From Deltaproteobacteria bacterium HGW-Deltaproteobacteria-1 (GTDB lineage: Bacteria; Desulfobacterota; Syntrophia; Syntrophales; Smithellaceae): DNA of 42,956 nucleotides. Positions 27,605-36,357 of this stretch are shown here, one piece after another. Below the pieces are notes generated by a model, which saw only the letters and a list, made by a program, of their open reading frames with translations, was not told the origin of the DNA and did not search any database. Both the position numbers and the translations under genes were made by a program. The stretch spans positions 2,276 through 45,231 of the forward strand of contig PHBN01000013.1 in assembly GCA_002840635.1 (NCBI GenBank), given 5' to 3'. Numbering within the stretch: the stretch's first letter is position 1; each line of letters opens with the position of its first letter.

Positions 27605-30600
27605 TCAGGTCTTTACCAGCCCCCGGCCGCAGTAATGATCATCCAAAATGATCGATGACAAAAACTCTTTTTCGCGGGTGGACATCTTTCCCAAAAAAGC
27701 GTCCATCAGCATCTGCGCCGTTCTGCATGATGGTTGAAAATCCGGCAGCAATTTCCGGCGGACCTGCCGGGCGTCAGCTGTGTAATCTATCACGCCTTCC
27801 TGTAAAGACTGTCTCACGGCACGGCAAGCCATTTCGTCAGGATGGATATCAGCATAGCAGCCCCGGACATGTCCCGACTCATCCGTTTGATAAAATTCAA
27901 CCTGCGGTTCATTGCTGCTTAACAGCTTTTCCAGTTCAAAACTATGTCTATACATCAACGGCGCATTGGATGATTGCCTGATATTTTCAAGAAAACACCC
28001 GCGAATGAAAACACCGTAAGTCTCCGATCGTAGTTGCGCCCGTTCATCTGTCATCATATAATAACCATCAATTTTTCTTTTTAATAACGCGTTCAAATAT
28101 CCCTGAACAGACCCTCCGTAGCCGACATCCACAACCGCACATTTTTCATTAAAGGTCAACCCCATGTCGTTCAAATACTGCAGGAGCCCTGCGCGCTCTC
28201 GGCGGACTTGGGCGACAATCTCCGGCTGAAGCATCTGAAACAAGGGGACCAAGTGCTTGATCTGGCGGTCGTCTACCCTCATCTCAGACTCCCGCTTCCA
28301 TCCTAGAGTGCTACGGATGGCTTTCCAGCGATCATCATCAAGGCGAAGGCCGAAGCGGGTGAACAGAAAATGCTCCAGTGTATTGGGAAAATAAATCATA
28401 CGGGCAATGTCCAGGATATCCTCAAAATTTTCGATCGCCGCAACACCTGCCGTCCGTCTCGATATCACGAGATATTCGGAAGCGGGGACATCGTCATCGC
28501 CTTCTGCCCATTTATCGTACACCTGCCGGATAAGCTTCCCCTCTCTCGACAGGAAATAAAGCCTTTTTACACCATCATTCCCTGCATGTTGTACAAGCCA
28601 CTGCGAAAAACTCACCAGCAGGGGACCGACAAGACTGTATCCCAGATTATAGGGCGTTACCGGCACCAGTGATGCAGGATCATATCCGGGAAAACCAACA
28701 GGATCAAAATTCCTGCGCACAACCAGACCAAGGGTCAACTCTTCATCGATGTTGCTGCTTTCTTCATGATCGGCAACAAGTTCCGAAAATCTGGGAAGGC
28801 TGCGCGCCAATTCCACAGGCCTGATCAGATGAATAAATGACGCACCCATATCGGCGGGAATCTGCATATCTGAACGTTCATTGTCTCCGATCATCATCAG
28901 CTGGGAAGGCTCAATGCCGTAATGATCAAGCACATGTTTATACAGGCTGCCATCCGTATCTTTACGCAACCCAACCTCATTTGACAGGAATAATCCATTC
29001 CACCCTTCAATGCCATGTTCATGAAGAATCTTTTCAACGACAGGGCGGGGCAAAAACATATCTGTGATCAGCGCGACCTTTTTCCCGACAGCTATAGCAT
29101 CCCTAAACAGACGCAGCGCTTCTTTGCGCGGTGCGAGGCTCTCCTGTTCGGCAAGTTCCTCCTCAGATCTCAATCTCAACAGATTTTCCGTATCCAGACC
29201 GGTCCATTTTCCGAGACACGCATAAATTTCCTCCAGGTTGACGTCCTTACCTTTTGCCGCCCGCGCGTCCCGTTCGGCTATGGCCCGATATTCCATGTAA
29301 AGACGCCCGGCCTCCCCGGTCACACGTCTGGCTACAATTTTCTTGATCGATTCGGGATCCAACAGAGGACGGCACAGAAGCGTATCAAAAATGTCAAATC
29401 CGATCAATTTGCTGTCAGCATAGCGGATCTGCTTCAACACGGAATGGTAAGAACGACTCATGTAACGGTCCAGGCGCCATGCCGACCAGCTCGGATTCTC
29501 CCCGTCCCGAAGGATGCCGGGAGGCATTCCCCGCTTCAACGAACTGAGCACAAACAAACGTTCAATGCAGTGCGCCAGCGTGCCGTCTGTCTGGCCTGAT
29601 TCTTCGGGAAAATCGTCCTCCGTGATGCCCGCCTGAAAGAGAGGTGCAAGCGCGTCACCACGCGCCCAGAACATTGAGCCGGTTGCAACATCAAAATAAC
29701 CGCGGGGGATCTTCGTGATGCCCAGCCTCGAACACCAGATTTCGGCAAGCCCGCGGTTAGCCAGCCAGGTATTTGCCATATAGGGAAGGTCTATAAAGTT
29801 CTGCGGATAGACGATTCCCCGTGGGCTGTTACCCTGCATCAACGTGAAAATCCTGCGGACACGGTCTTCACTCCCGAGCAGGGCATTGCAGAGATATTCG
29901 CGCCAGCCGTCTGTCGCACCATTATTGTAAAGCGATTTCTTCCCATGCAGATGGGCAATATAATCATATTCAGCAAGTTCTGCACCAAAGGTGCACAAAA
30001 AAGGTGCAACGTCACGTCCCCGGTTGCCGACAATCCTGATATTCACTGCCCGGCAATTGGGTAAACCGTCAAAGCGTTGTTTTGCTATATAGGCCGCTTC
30101 TTTACTGGATACGGAAACGAACAAATCGTAAGGAAACGGTATATTCTTCAGATGCGTGGCAAATTCCGGAATTAAATCGCGGTAGAAAATATGGAGGTGG
30201 ACAGCAACACGTCCTCCGGCATCGTTTGCCGGGTACACAAGATTCAGGTTTGTTAACCGACCCAAATGATAAAAGCTGTTAAGAGAGCCCACCCTGTTGC
30301 TTTTCCAATTTTCATAGTGTGGCATCCCTCTGAAAATCAAAGGAGCATTTCTGTAAGACCAGTGCAGAAGCCTGTTTCGATGACGCGGTGGAATCACACG
30401 ATAAAAGAGTTTACCAATTCGATACAGGTCAGATTGAAGGCCGGGCATCTCCGCCTGACCCGTTTGAGGATGAAGAGGTTTCCATATTCTTTTTACCCGA
30501 TCTCCGATAAAACGCAGCGGCCGGGTGACCCTCCAGCTCGTTGATTGATAAAGAGAGTCCATCTGCCATTTATATTCATCGATCTTCCTGTTGCGATCAA

Positions 30601-31480
30601 CAATCTGCCATTTATATTCATCGATCTTCCTGTTGCGATCAACAATCTGCCTTTCATCATCGGCAATCTGTCTTTCACGATCGGCAATCTGTCGGCTATA
30701 TTCATTTATCTGCCTGTCACGCTCCAACAATACCTGTTCCCGCTGGGCCAGAATCTTTTTCAGGTCATCATATTCATAGCGCTCCATCTGACGGCCCCCG
30801 AGCGCGGCAAAATATTCTTTGAATATCTGCGTTTCATCTTTGCTCAAGTGAAGCCATTCGCATTTCTTTTCATCCGGTGCATTGTTGAGCTGCAGCACAC
30901 CTAGTCCGCTTGAGTATGTAAATTCAATGCTGTCCGGGTATCGCTCCTGCAGCTCATCCCAGAATTTCCATACACCAAAATCGGATTCACGAACCTGCGT
31001 ATCATGAAATAAAACAAGGGCACCCGGTGCCAGTTTCGGTAACCAGGTCTCAAAATCATGGCGTACAGCTTCATAGGTATGCAAACCATCAATGTGCAAC
31101 AGATCGATGGTTTGATCCGCAAAATAAGCTACAGCATCATCAAAAAGCATCCTCATTAAATTTGAAAAACCGGCATAACGTTCGTGGTTATGCGCGTTAA
31201 CTATGGCGAATATTTCCTCGTCATACTGACCTGCATGCGCATCCCCCTGCCATGTATCCACAGCGTAACATTTTGTTGCAATCTCCGACTCCAGGACTGA
31301 CTGGCAAAACGAAAAATAGGAATTCCCGCTATGCGTGCCAAGCTCAACAAATATCATTGGAGCCCGATCCCGGATGACCCACGCCGCAAATGGCAAGTGT
31401 CCAATCCACGCCTTCGGGAATTGAAGGGACAACGGTGTAAACGAAGCTATAGGAATCAAACTGTTGTTACATATCATCAT
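27605..31480 (-). CDS. Methyltransferase - coiled coil - RgpF - HAD multidomain glycan assembly protein
   Basis: A 1291-residue protein with at least four parts. Residues 40-200: Methyltransf_24-type methyltransferase (FVELGTHSGNSYFSF, YAVDTWQGDAHAGQYDEE, LLHIDGLHTYEAVRHDF, LVLFHDT). Residues about 235-310: heptad coiled coil (units RQIADRE and RKIDEYKWQIVDRN) ending in STSWRVTRPLRF. Residues about 385-685: rhamnan synthesis protein F (RgpF) domain (RVAVHLHIFYRDLIPEF, NRGRDVAPFL, YIAHLHGKKS, DVATGSMFWARGDAL). From about 690: HAD hydrolase with GFDIFDTLL, ALITDMF and MMIGDNERSD, and a long C-terminal region (YFLSREGKLI, VVDVGYGGSVQGYL) as in COG5610 proteins. No membrane helix. It probably adds rhamnose-like sugars and methyl groups to the growing chain. 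The WbdD parallel (methyltransferase plus coiled-coil ruler) is inference. No good ribosome site near the start. Confidence 0.88.
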   Translation of the reverse strand: MMICNNSLIPIASFTPLSLQFPKAWIGHLPFAAWVIRDRAPMIFVELGTHSGNSYFSFCQSVLESEIATKCYAVDTWQGDAHAGQYDEEIFAIVNAHNHERYAGFSNLMRMLFDDAVAYFADQTIDLLHIDGLHTYEAVRHDFETWLPKLAPGALVLFHDTQVRESDFGVWKFWDELQERYPDSIEFTYSSGLGVLQLNNAPDEKKCEWLHLSKDETQIFKEYFAALGGRQMERYEYDDLKKILAQREQVLLERDRQINEYSRQIADRERQIADDERQIVDRNRKIDEYKWQIVDRNRKIDEYKWQMDSLYQSTSWRVTRPLRFIGDRVKRIWKPLHPQTGQAEMPGLQSDLYRIGKLFYRVIPPRHRNRLLHWSYRNAPLIFRGMPHYENWKSNRVGSLNSFYHLGRLTNLNLVYPANDAGGRVAVHLHIFYRDLIPEFATHLKNIPFPYDLFVSVSSKEAAYIAKQRFDGLPNCRAVNIRIVGNRGRDVAPFLCTFGAELAEYDYIAHLHGKKSLYNNGATDGWREYLCNALLGSEDRVRRIFTLMQGNSPRGIVYPQNFIDLPYMANTWLANRGLAEIWCSRLGITKIPRGYFDVATGSMFWARGDALAPLFQAGITEDDFPEESGQTDGTLAHCIERLFVLSSLKRGMPPGILRDGENPSWSAWRLDRYMSRSYHSVLKQIRYADSKLIGFDIFDTLLCRPLLDPESIKKIVARRVTGEAGRLYMEYRAIAERDARAAKGKDVNLEEIYACLGKWTGLDTENLLRLRSEEELAEQESLAPRKEALRLFRDAIAVGKKVALITDMFLPRPVVEKILHEHGIEGWNGLFLSNEVGLRKDTDGSLYKHVLDHYGIEPSQLMMIGDNERSDMQIPADMGASFIHLIRPVELARSLPRFSELVADHEESSNIDEELTLGLVVRRNFDPVGFPGYDPASLVPVTPYNLGYSLVGPLLVSFSQWLVQHAGNDGVKRLYFLSREGKLIRQVYDKWAEGDDDVPASEYLVISRRTAGVAAIENFEDILDIARMIYFPNTLEHFLFTRFGLRLDDDRWKAIRSTLGWKRESEMRVDDRQIKHLVPLFQMLQPEIVAQVRRERAGLLQYLNDMGLTFNEKCAVVDVGYGGSVQGYLNALLKRKIDGYYMMTDERAQLRSETYGVFIRGCFLENIRQSSNAPLMYRHSFELEKLLSSNEPQVEFYQTDESGHVRGCYADIHPDEMACRAVRQSLQEGVIDYTADARQVRRKLLPDFQPSCRTAQMLMDAFLGKMSTREKEFLSSIILDDHYCGRGLVKT
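30561..30644. repeat. Perfect 42-bp tandem repeat, two copies, in the coiled-coil region
   Basis: Units at 30561-30602 and 30603-30644 are identical and each encodes 14 residues (two heptads, RKIDEYKWQIVDRN). They lead into 21-bp, one-heptad units up to about 30725 (RQIADDE, RQIADRE, RQINEYS). Exact repeats in coding DNA invite slippage in steps of whole heptads, keeping frame and coil register. Confidence 0.9.
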
Positions 31481-31514
31481 GATTAGAGTCTTGAAAAGCC
31501 TTTTCGTAGTGTTT

Positions 31515-32609
31515 CTAAAATAACAGCCTCTTTACAAAACGAGCAATGGCAGGCGATGCTGTTAACCCTGGTGATTCAATGCCGACAAGATTGACAAATC
31601 CGGGAGCATCCTGGCGTATAATAAAATCGGCAACGAGATCATTGGGTCCCTGAAGTTTCGGGCGAATGCCTGCCATGTCAGGATAAACATTTTCCGGTTT
31701 CAGAAAGGGGAAATAGTTTCGGGCAAGCTCATAAAAAAGTGAGGCTTTTTCAGGTTCCACCATGTAATCCTCCACACGTTCAATATAAGTTGCATCCGGT
31801 CCCAGCTTCAAGCGTCCATTTAAGTCTATAGTCAAATGCACACCCAGTCCAACATGGTTTTTTGCCGGAGCCGGATAAACCAGTCGGTTTACCAACCCCG
31901 TTTTCACTCCGGTGATACCGCAGTAATCCCCTTTACAGTAATGAAGATGATATGTACTTCCCATCATGCCGGCAATGATATCGGAGTACAGTCCGGAGGC
32001 GTTGATGACGATCGCTGAAAGAAAATCAAAGTCCGCGTCTGTATCGTTTTGGGCAAAGATCCGCCAGTTGTTCGATTCTCTTTCGATGCCTGTTACCGAT
32101 GTGCGGCATACCAGTCTGGCCCCGTTGTTTTGTGCCTGCGTCAGAAAATGATCCATCAAATGATGAGAACTGATAATGCCCGTGTCAGGTGAGTACAATG
32201 CGGCTTGGGCTTGAATGTGAGGCTCCATCTGCGCGACTTGTTGCCTGTTGAGCAGAGAAAGAGACGTCACACCGTTTTGACGGCCGGTTGCCTCCAACTT
32301 TTCAATCTCATCTTTTTCTTCTGGGCTCGTTGCCACGATCAACTTGCCGGTCTTTTGATGGGGAATACCCTTTTGTGCGGCGATTTCGTACAGTAAATGG
32401 CGGCCTTCGACGCAAAGCCCCGCCTTCAGCGATCCTTCCGGATAATAAATACCGGCATGAATGACCTCACTGTTGCGGGAACTGATTCCACCTCCATGCG
32501 AATCATTTTTTTCCAGAATGAAGACATTCAGATCCAACCTCGCCAACTGTGCGGCGATGGCCAGGCCGATGACACCTGCTCCGATAATGGCTACATCGAT
32601 TTTTTCCAC
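31515..32609 (-). CDS. FAD-dependent oxidoreductase, L-2-hydroxyglutarate oxidase (LhgO)-like
   Basis: A 364-residue DAO-family flavoprotein: MEKIDVAIIGAGVIGLAIAA (FAD dinucleotide loop), FILEKNDSHGGGISSRNSEV, HAGIYYPEGSLKAGLCVEGR, INASGLYSDIIAGMMG, CKGDYCGITG and LGPDATYIERVEDYMVEP, then the closing LVGIESPGLTASPAIARF. These are strong LhgO-type features; relatives oxidise 2-hydroxyglutarate or related hydroxy acids. Its start is GTG with no clear ribosome site. It lies 6 bp after the double methyltransferase and 34 bp ahead of the RgpF fusion, so it is inside the glycan operon. The usual metabolic role would be unexpected here; a substrate carried on the glycan or its precursor is possible. 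Confidence 0.87.
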   Translation of the reverse strand: MEKIDVAIIGAGVIGLAIAAQLARLDLNVFILEKNDSHGGGISSRNSEVIHAGIYYPEGSLKAGLCVEGRHLLYEIAAQKGIPHQKTGKLIVATSPEEKDEIEKLEATGRQNGVTSLSLLNRQQVAQMEPHIQAQAALYSPDTGIISSHHLMDHFLTQAQNNGARLVCRTSVTGIERESNNWRIFAQNDTDADFDFLSAIVINASGLYSDIIAGMMGSTYHLHYCKGDYCGITGVKTGLVNRLVYPAPAKNHVGLGVHLTIDLNGRLKLGPDATYIERVEDYMVEPEKASLFYELARNYFPFLKPENVYPDMAGIRPKLQGPNDLVADFIIRQDAPGFVNLVGIESPGLTASPAIARFVKRLLF

Positions 32610-32615
32610 AATAAT

Positions 32616-34172
32616 TTATTTTTCTTTTCCCAGTTCATCGATCCGCGAGATCAACCAATGCCTGGCATCCCGCAGCGGGTGGGGCTTTGTTGACGAGATA
32701 TCATTGAGCTGACCGCGCGCGTCATCAAGCATGAGTTTTGTGCAGGTAAGCTCTTCCCGCACAAAAGCCAGTTTTGTCCATGGGTTAAATGTCTGATCTA
32801 TAAGAAAGGAAGACTCATGGGATTGTGAAATCCCTGTCACGACATGTTCCTCTCCTCCACCGATGATGCGGCGATCTAAAGCATTCGCTGATGCTTTTCG
32901 AATGACACATAACGAATCAATAAATTTTATGGAATGCAGATACGAAAGCACTTCTTCATCAATCATACATTGATATTTCAAAAAAAGCCCGTGGAGAAAA
33001 TCGGTGCGCATTTGGGGGACACCCCAGTGATCATAATTCAGAATATCTACCAGACGATCAAAAAAGGTAACCGCAGAAAAAGGATCAAATAATGCTTTTT
33101 CAAGACCTGCCCCGTAAGCGTAATGTATGTCTCTGATCATCAATATCCCGTCATTCGCCAACAAAGGAAAATACAAAGAGAACGTCTTGATCATGTCACC
33201 CGACACACGGGATCCGTTATTAAAAATGATGTCGAACTGAGGGTTGAGACGGGTAATCTGTTGGAAACCCTCAGGCGATTTCGCGTCGCCGGCGATCACT
33301 TCAATTCGCGGATCATCAACATTCAGGCGCGCGTAAACAGGCTTGATAGAACAACAAATCATGGTTTGATAATTTTTAAAGTATGTTGACCAGGTTCCCA
33401 GCGAAGCGCCATCTTCTGTTCCGATTTCCAGCAATCTCACTGGCTTTCCCCGATATTCCCCAAGCAGACGACCATATGTCACATTCCCGCTTTCCACCGA
33501 AGCGGATGCTTTTCGAACCACGCATACCGAATTCAGGAATTCAACAGACTGGATCTGCGAAAGGCACTCTTCATCAACCCGGCAGTCATATTTCCAGAAA
33601 AACCCGCGAAGGTTATCTACCCGGGTTTTGGGAATAATCCAGTTTTCATAACTGGGAATGTTGGCTAGTCGTTTGAAAAACGTAACTGCAGAAAATGGAT
33701 TGTCAAGGCCGCCTTCAAAGCTTTCCCAGTAGCTGCAGTGAATATCTTCGACAATGTAGGTGCCGCCGGACGCTAAAAGCGGAAAATATAAACAGAATGC
33801 CTTGATCATGTCGCTCGACCGGTGAGAACCGTCATCAATGATGATGTTAAACTGTGACGCATGACCGGTAATCCGGTCACGGGTGTCAGAGGCGCTGGCA
33901 TCGCCGACGATAACACGGATGTGCGGATCCTCATAACGGAGGTTCGCACACTCAGGATTAATGTCACAACCAACCAGAGCTTGATGATTTCTAAAGTACT
34001 TTGACCAGATCTCCAGGGAGCCGCCATTCTGAATGCCGATTTCCAGCAGGGTTACCGGTTCATCGCGGTATTCATCAAGCAGGCGATCATATTCTGTCAG
34101 ATACAGTGACCACTTGTCGGACACTTTCCCGGTATGTTCGGCATACAACTGATGAAGCGTTTTACCTGTCAT
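32616..34172 (-). CDS. Tandem double methyltransferase with decayed second domain
   Basis: A 518-residue protein with two copies of the same Rossmann methyltransferase domain (about 30-225 and 233-430) and a charged tail. Copy 1 has LLEIGIQNGGSLEIW, GCDINPE (D70), FNIIIDDGSHRSSDM (D113, D114, H117) and YIVEDIH. Copy 2 has LLEIGTEDGASLGTW, but CCSIKPV (S275), FDIIFNNGSRVSGDM (N318, N319, R322) and MIRDIH, so the acidic and histidine positions for cofactor and metal are replaced. Copy 2 is probably non-catalytic and may serve for dimerisation or glycan binding. The ATG at 34172 has GGAGG six nt upstream and overlaps the wzt stop by 11 bp; the longer frame to 34436 is a shadow of wzt. The family is CmcI/Methyltransf_24-like. 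Confidence 0.87.
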   Translation of the reverse strand: MTGKTLHQLYAEHTGKVSDKWSLYLTEYDRLLDEYRDEPVTLLEIGIQNGGSLEIWSKYFRNHQALVGCDINPECANLRYEDPHIRVIVGDASASDTRDRITGHASQFNIIIDDGSHRSSDMIKAFCLYFPLLASGGTYIVEDIHCSYWESFEGGLDNPFSAVTFFKRLANIPSYENWIIPKTRVDNLRGFFWKYDCRVDEECLSQIQSVEFLNSVCVVRKASASVESGNVTYGRLLGEYRGKPVRLLEIGTEDGASLGTWSTYFKNYQTMICCSIKPVYARLNVDDPRIEVIAGDAKSPEGFQQITRLNPQFDIIFNNGSRVSGDMIKTFSLYFPLLANDGILMIRDIHYAYGAGLEKALFDPFSAVTFFDRLVDILNYDHWGVPQMRTDFLHGLFLKYQCMIDEEVLSYLHSIKFIDSLCVIRKASANALDRRIIGGGEEHVVTGISQSHESSFLIDQTFNPWTKLAFVREELTCTKLMLDDARGQLNDISSTKPHPLRDARHWLISRIDELGKEK

Positions 34173-35532
34173 CAATAACCTCCATTTCGATGCGTTCGAA
34201 TGGAATTCCCATGAGACCATAGCGAACCTTGCTGGAAGAAACATTGATGATGAGAGCGTCGTGCAGCCAATAGTGCTGTATATTGTTGAAAAGATCACCG
34301 TCGGCAACGGAGGCCATAACAACATATTGCCCGTTGGGAAGCATGGGCAATCGAAACTCGAAGACGCCCTCAAACATCCTGCCTGCCTCAATCGAAGTCG
34401 GCACTCGCTTTGTAAAAGACAGTGTGTTTTCTCCAAATAAATTCTGTCCCAGACGGTCGCGCACCAGGAATCCCAGAATCGGGTTTTTCAGTGCTCCATT
34501 AGCCTTGGCGCGCACCGTCATGCGTACACGTTCGCCGCCTTCAAATATTCCTTCCTTACCGGGGGTAATAGACGAAAGGGAAACGGAAACAACATCCGCC
34601 CGGCCGGTTTTCCAGCCATTAGCTGACTTGATGTTGTTTCGAACAGAGGCAACCGCGCCATAGTCGATAGCCCGGGGCTCTTCCCCGTCAACGGGTGCAT
34701 CCTGTAGGCGTCCATCCTCTTTCGCGGACCCTGATGCAAGCGCTGTTAATTGCACTTCATCTCCGTATATCTGCTGATTTGTAAATTGAATATAGGCTTC
34801 ACAAATACTTTTCGCCTTGCCGTATCTTTCGATACGGCCGTCTTTGAGCCAGATGCCAGCCTTGCAGAGATTCTGCACCGCACTAATGTCATGGCTGACA
34901 AAAAGCAGCGTGCCCTGCTCCTGAAACCCGCGGATAAACCTCATGCATTTCTGTGTGAACACGGCATCACCGACAGCCAGCGCTTCATCAATCACCAGAA
35001 TGTCCGCATCCACATGCGCAATGACCGCAAATGCCAGCCGCACAAACATGCCGCTGGAGTAAGTCTTGACGGGCTGTTCTATGAATGCGCCAATATCAGC
35101 AAAGGAAACAATATCATCGAAACGTTCGTCAATTTGATCTTTACGTAATCCCCATAACGCGGCATTCATATATACATTTTCGCGGCCGGTGAAATCAGGA
35201 TTGAACCCGGAACCAAGTTCCAGCAAAGCCGCAACGCGCCCTTTTGTTTGAATTTTTCCATCGGTAGGGTTCAGAGTGCCGCAAATGATTTGCAGCAGAG
35301 TGGATTTTCCCGAACCATTGCTTCCGATAATGCCAAGCGTCTCGCCTTTGCGGACTTCAAAAGAAACGTCGTTCAATGCCCAGAATTCCCGAAAATATTT
35401 TCCGGGCTTCCGTCTGACAAGTTTCTGCAAGCGGGGATAGATGGATGCTTTGAGACGGTCATTGGGCTTATCATATATATGGTAACATTTACTCAGGTTG
35501 CTGACTTTTACAGCAATGTCATCAGAGTACAT
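34162..35532 (-). CDS. wzt: Wzt: O-antigen ABC transporter ATPase with C-terminal glycan-binding domain
   Basis: Wzt powers export of the finished undecaprenyl-linked polysaccharide. The 456-residue protein has Walker A GIIGSNGSGKST (about 68-78), signature YSSGMF (158-163), Walker B DILVIDEA (177-184) and H-loop LFVSHD. The extra C-terminal domain (about 305-456; EGIFEGGERVRMTVRAKANG, ILGFLVRDRLGQNLFGENTL) is the Wzt-C beta-sandwich, which in known systems recognises the terminal non-reducing modification of its own glycan. That fits the many methyl, acyl and carbamoyl transferases here. The ATG at 35532 has AAGGA seven nt upstream and overlaps the wzm stop; the frame to 35583 is not needed. 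Confidence 0.96.
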   Translation of the reverse strand: MYSDDIAVKVSNLSKCYHIYDKPNDRLKASIYPRLQKLVRRKPGKYFREFWALNDVSFEVRKGETLGIIGSNGSGKSTLLQIICGTLNPTDGKIQTKGRVAALLELGSGFNPDFTGRENVYMNAALWGLRKDQIDERFDDIVSFADIGAFIEQPVKTYSSGMFVRLAFAVIAHVDADILVIDEALAVGDAVFTQKCMRFIRGFQEQGTLLFVSHDISAVQNLCKAGIWLKDGRIERYGKAKSICEAYIQFTNQQIYGDEVQLTALASGSAKEDGRLQDAPVDGEEPRAIDYGAVASVRNNIKSANGWKTGRADVVSVSLSSITPGKEGIFEGGERVRMTVRAKANGALKNPILGFLVRDRLGQNLFGENTLSFTKRVPTSIEAGRMFEGVFEFRLPMLPNGQYVVMASVADGDLFNNIQHYWLHDALIINVSSSKVRYGLMGIPFERIEMEVIDDR

Positions 35533-36343
35533 CAGCAAATCCTTTTCTCGTCTTCTGAAACCAGGCGAAACCGGCCCATGCAATCAATAGCCCGATTGCG
35601 GTCATGAAACACCAGTTCACCGGATCGGGCAGTATCCCGAGGACCAGAACATTTCTTCCCTCTTCGATGATATCAGCAAGCGGATTGAGCGCCATCCATG
35701 TTCGATAAGGCTCTGGAAGTCCACTGATCGGAAAAAAGACGCCTGAAATAAATAACAATACGGTTGTGAATATACCCGTAATCTGTCCGATGTCGCGAAC
35801 AAACACGCCTAGCGAAGAAAGAAGCCAGGCAAACCCGATTGTTGCAAAAACGAGAGGAAGCAAAACAACGGGAAACAGTAAAGCTGTAAGAGGGATGTAT
35901 CCCATGAAAATTAGCTGTACGCTGATCAGAACGAGCAAGCTGACAATGGCATGAAAAAGCGCGGAGCCAAATGCGACATATGGCAAAATATCCAGCGGAA
36001 AGACGACTTTCTTAACATAATTGACATTGGAAAGGATAAGCCCCGGTGCGCGATTGACGCATTCGGCAAATAACCCATGAATAATCATGCCGATAAACAG
36101 CATAATTGCGAAATCAATTTTACTTTCCTGTGTGGAAACACCCCAGCGCGCCTTAAATACGACTGAAAATACAAACGTGTAAATAATCAGCATAATCAGG
36201 GGATTGAAGAATGACCACGCAATCCCCATTATCGACCCCCGGTAGCGCCCGACAACCTCACGTTTTGCCAGGGTGTATATCAGACTTATATTGCGCCAGA
36301 AAACGGCGATCATTTCTTTGGGTGAAATCGAAAAATCCTGCAT
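35522..36343 (-). CDS. wzm: Wzm: O-antigen ABC transporter permease
   Basis: A 273-residue ABC-2 type permease with six hydrophobic segments, an amphipathic N-terminal part (YTLAKREVVGRYRGSIMGIAW, the typical ABC-2 entry) and SSLGVFVRDIGQITGIFTTV with SGVFFPISGLPEPYR near the end. It forms the channel with Wzt for export of the polysaccharide across the inner membrane. The ATG at 36343 (MQDFSISPKE) is preferred over a TTG at 36361, since GGATAGAG sits just ahead. It overlaps wzt by 11 bp. Its presence, with no Wzx or Wzy seen, defines the ABC-dependent route. Confidence 0.95.
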   Translation of the reverse strand: MQDFSISPKEMIAVFWRNISLIYTLAKREVVGRYRGSIMGIAWSFFNPLIMLIIYTFVFSVVFKARWGVSTQESKIDFAIMLFIGMIIHGLFAECVNRAPGLILSNVNYVKKVVFPLDILPYVAFGSALFHAIVSLLVLISVQLIFMGYIPLTALLFPVVLLPLVFATIGFAWLLSSLGVFVRDIGQITGIFTTVLLFISGVFFPISGLPEPYRTWMALNPLADIIEEGRNVLVLGILPDPVNWCFMTAIGLLIAWAGFAWFQKTRKGFADVL

Positions 36344-36357
36344 CTGTTTCTCTATCC

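Noticed and set aside
30561-30725. CRISPR-like repeat array
   Set aside because: Units are contiguous without spacers and encode heptads inside a long open frame.
30541-30904. Plus-strand ORFs with repeated sequence
   Set aside because: They are shadows of the tandem repeats in the coiled-coil region of the minus-strand gene.
34173-34436. N-terminal extension of the double methyltransferase
   Set aside because: It lies wholly inside wzt in another frame; the ATG at 34172 has a strong ribosome site and the domain begins there.
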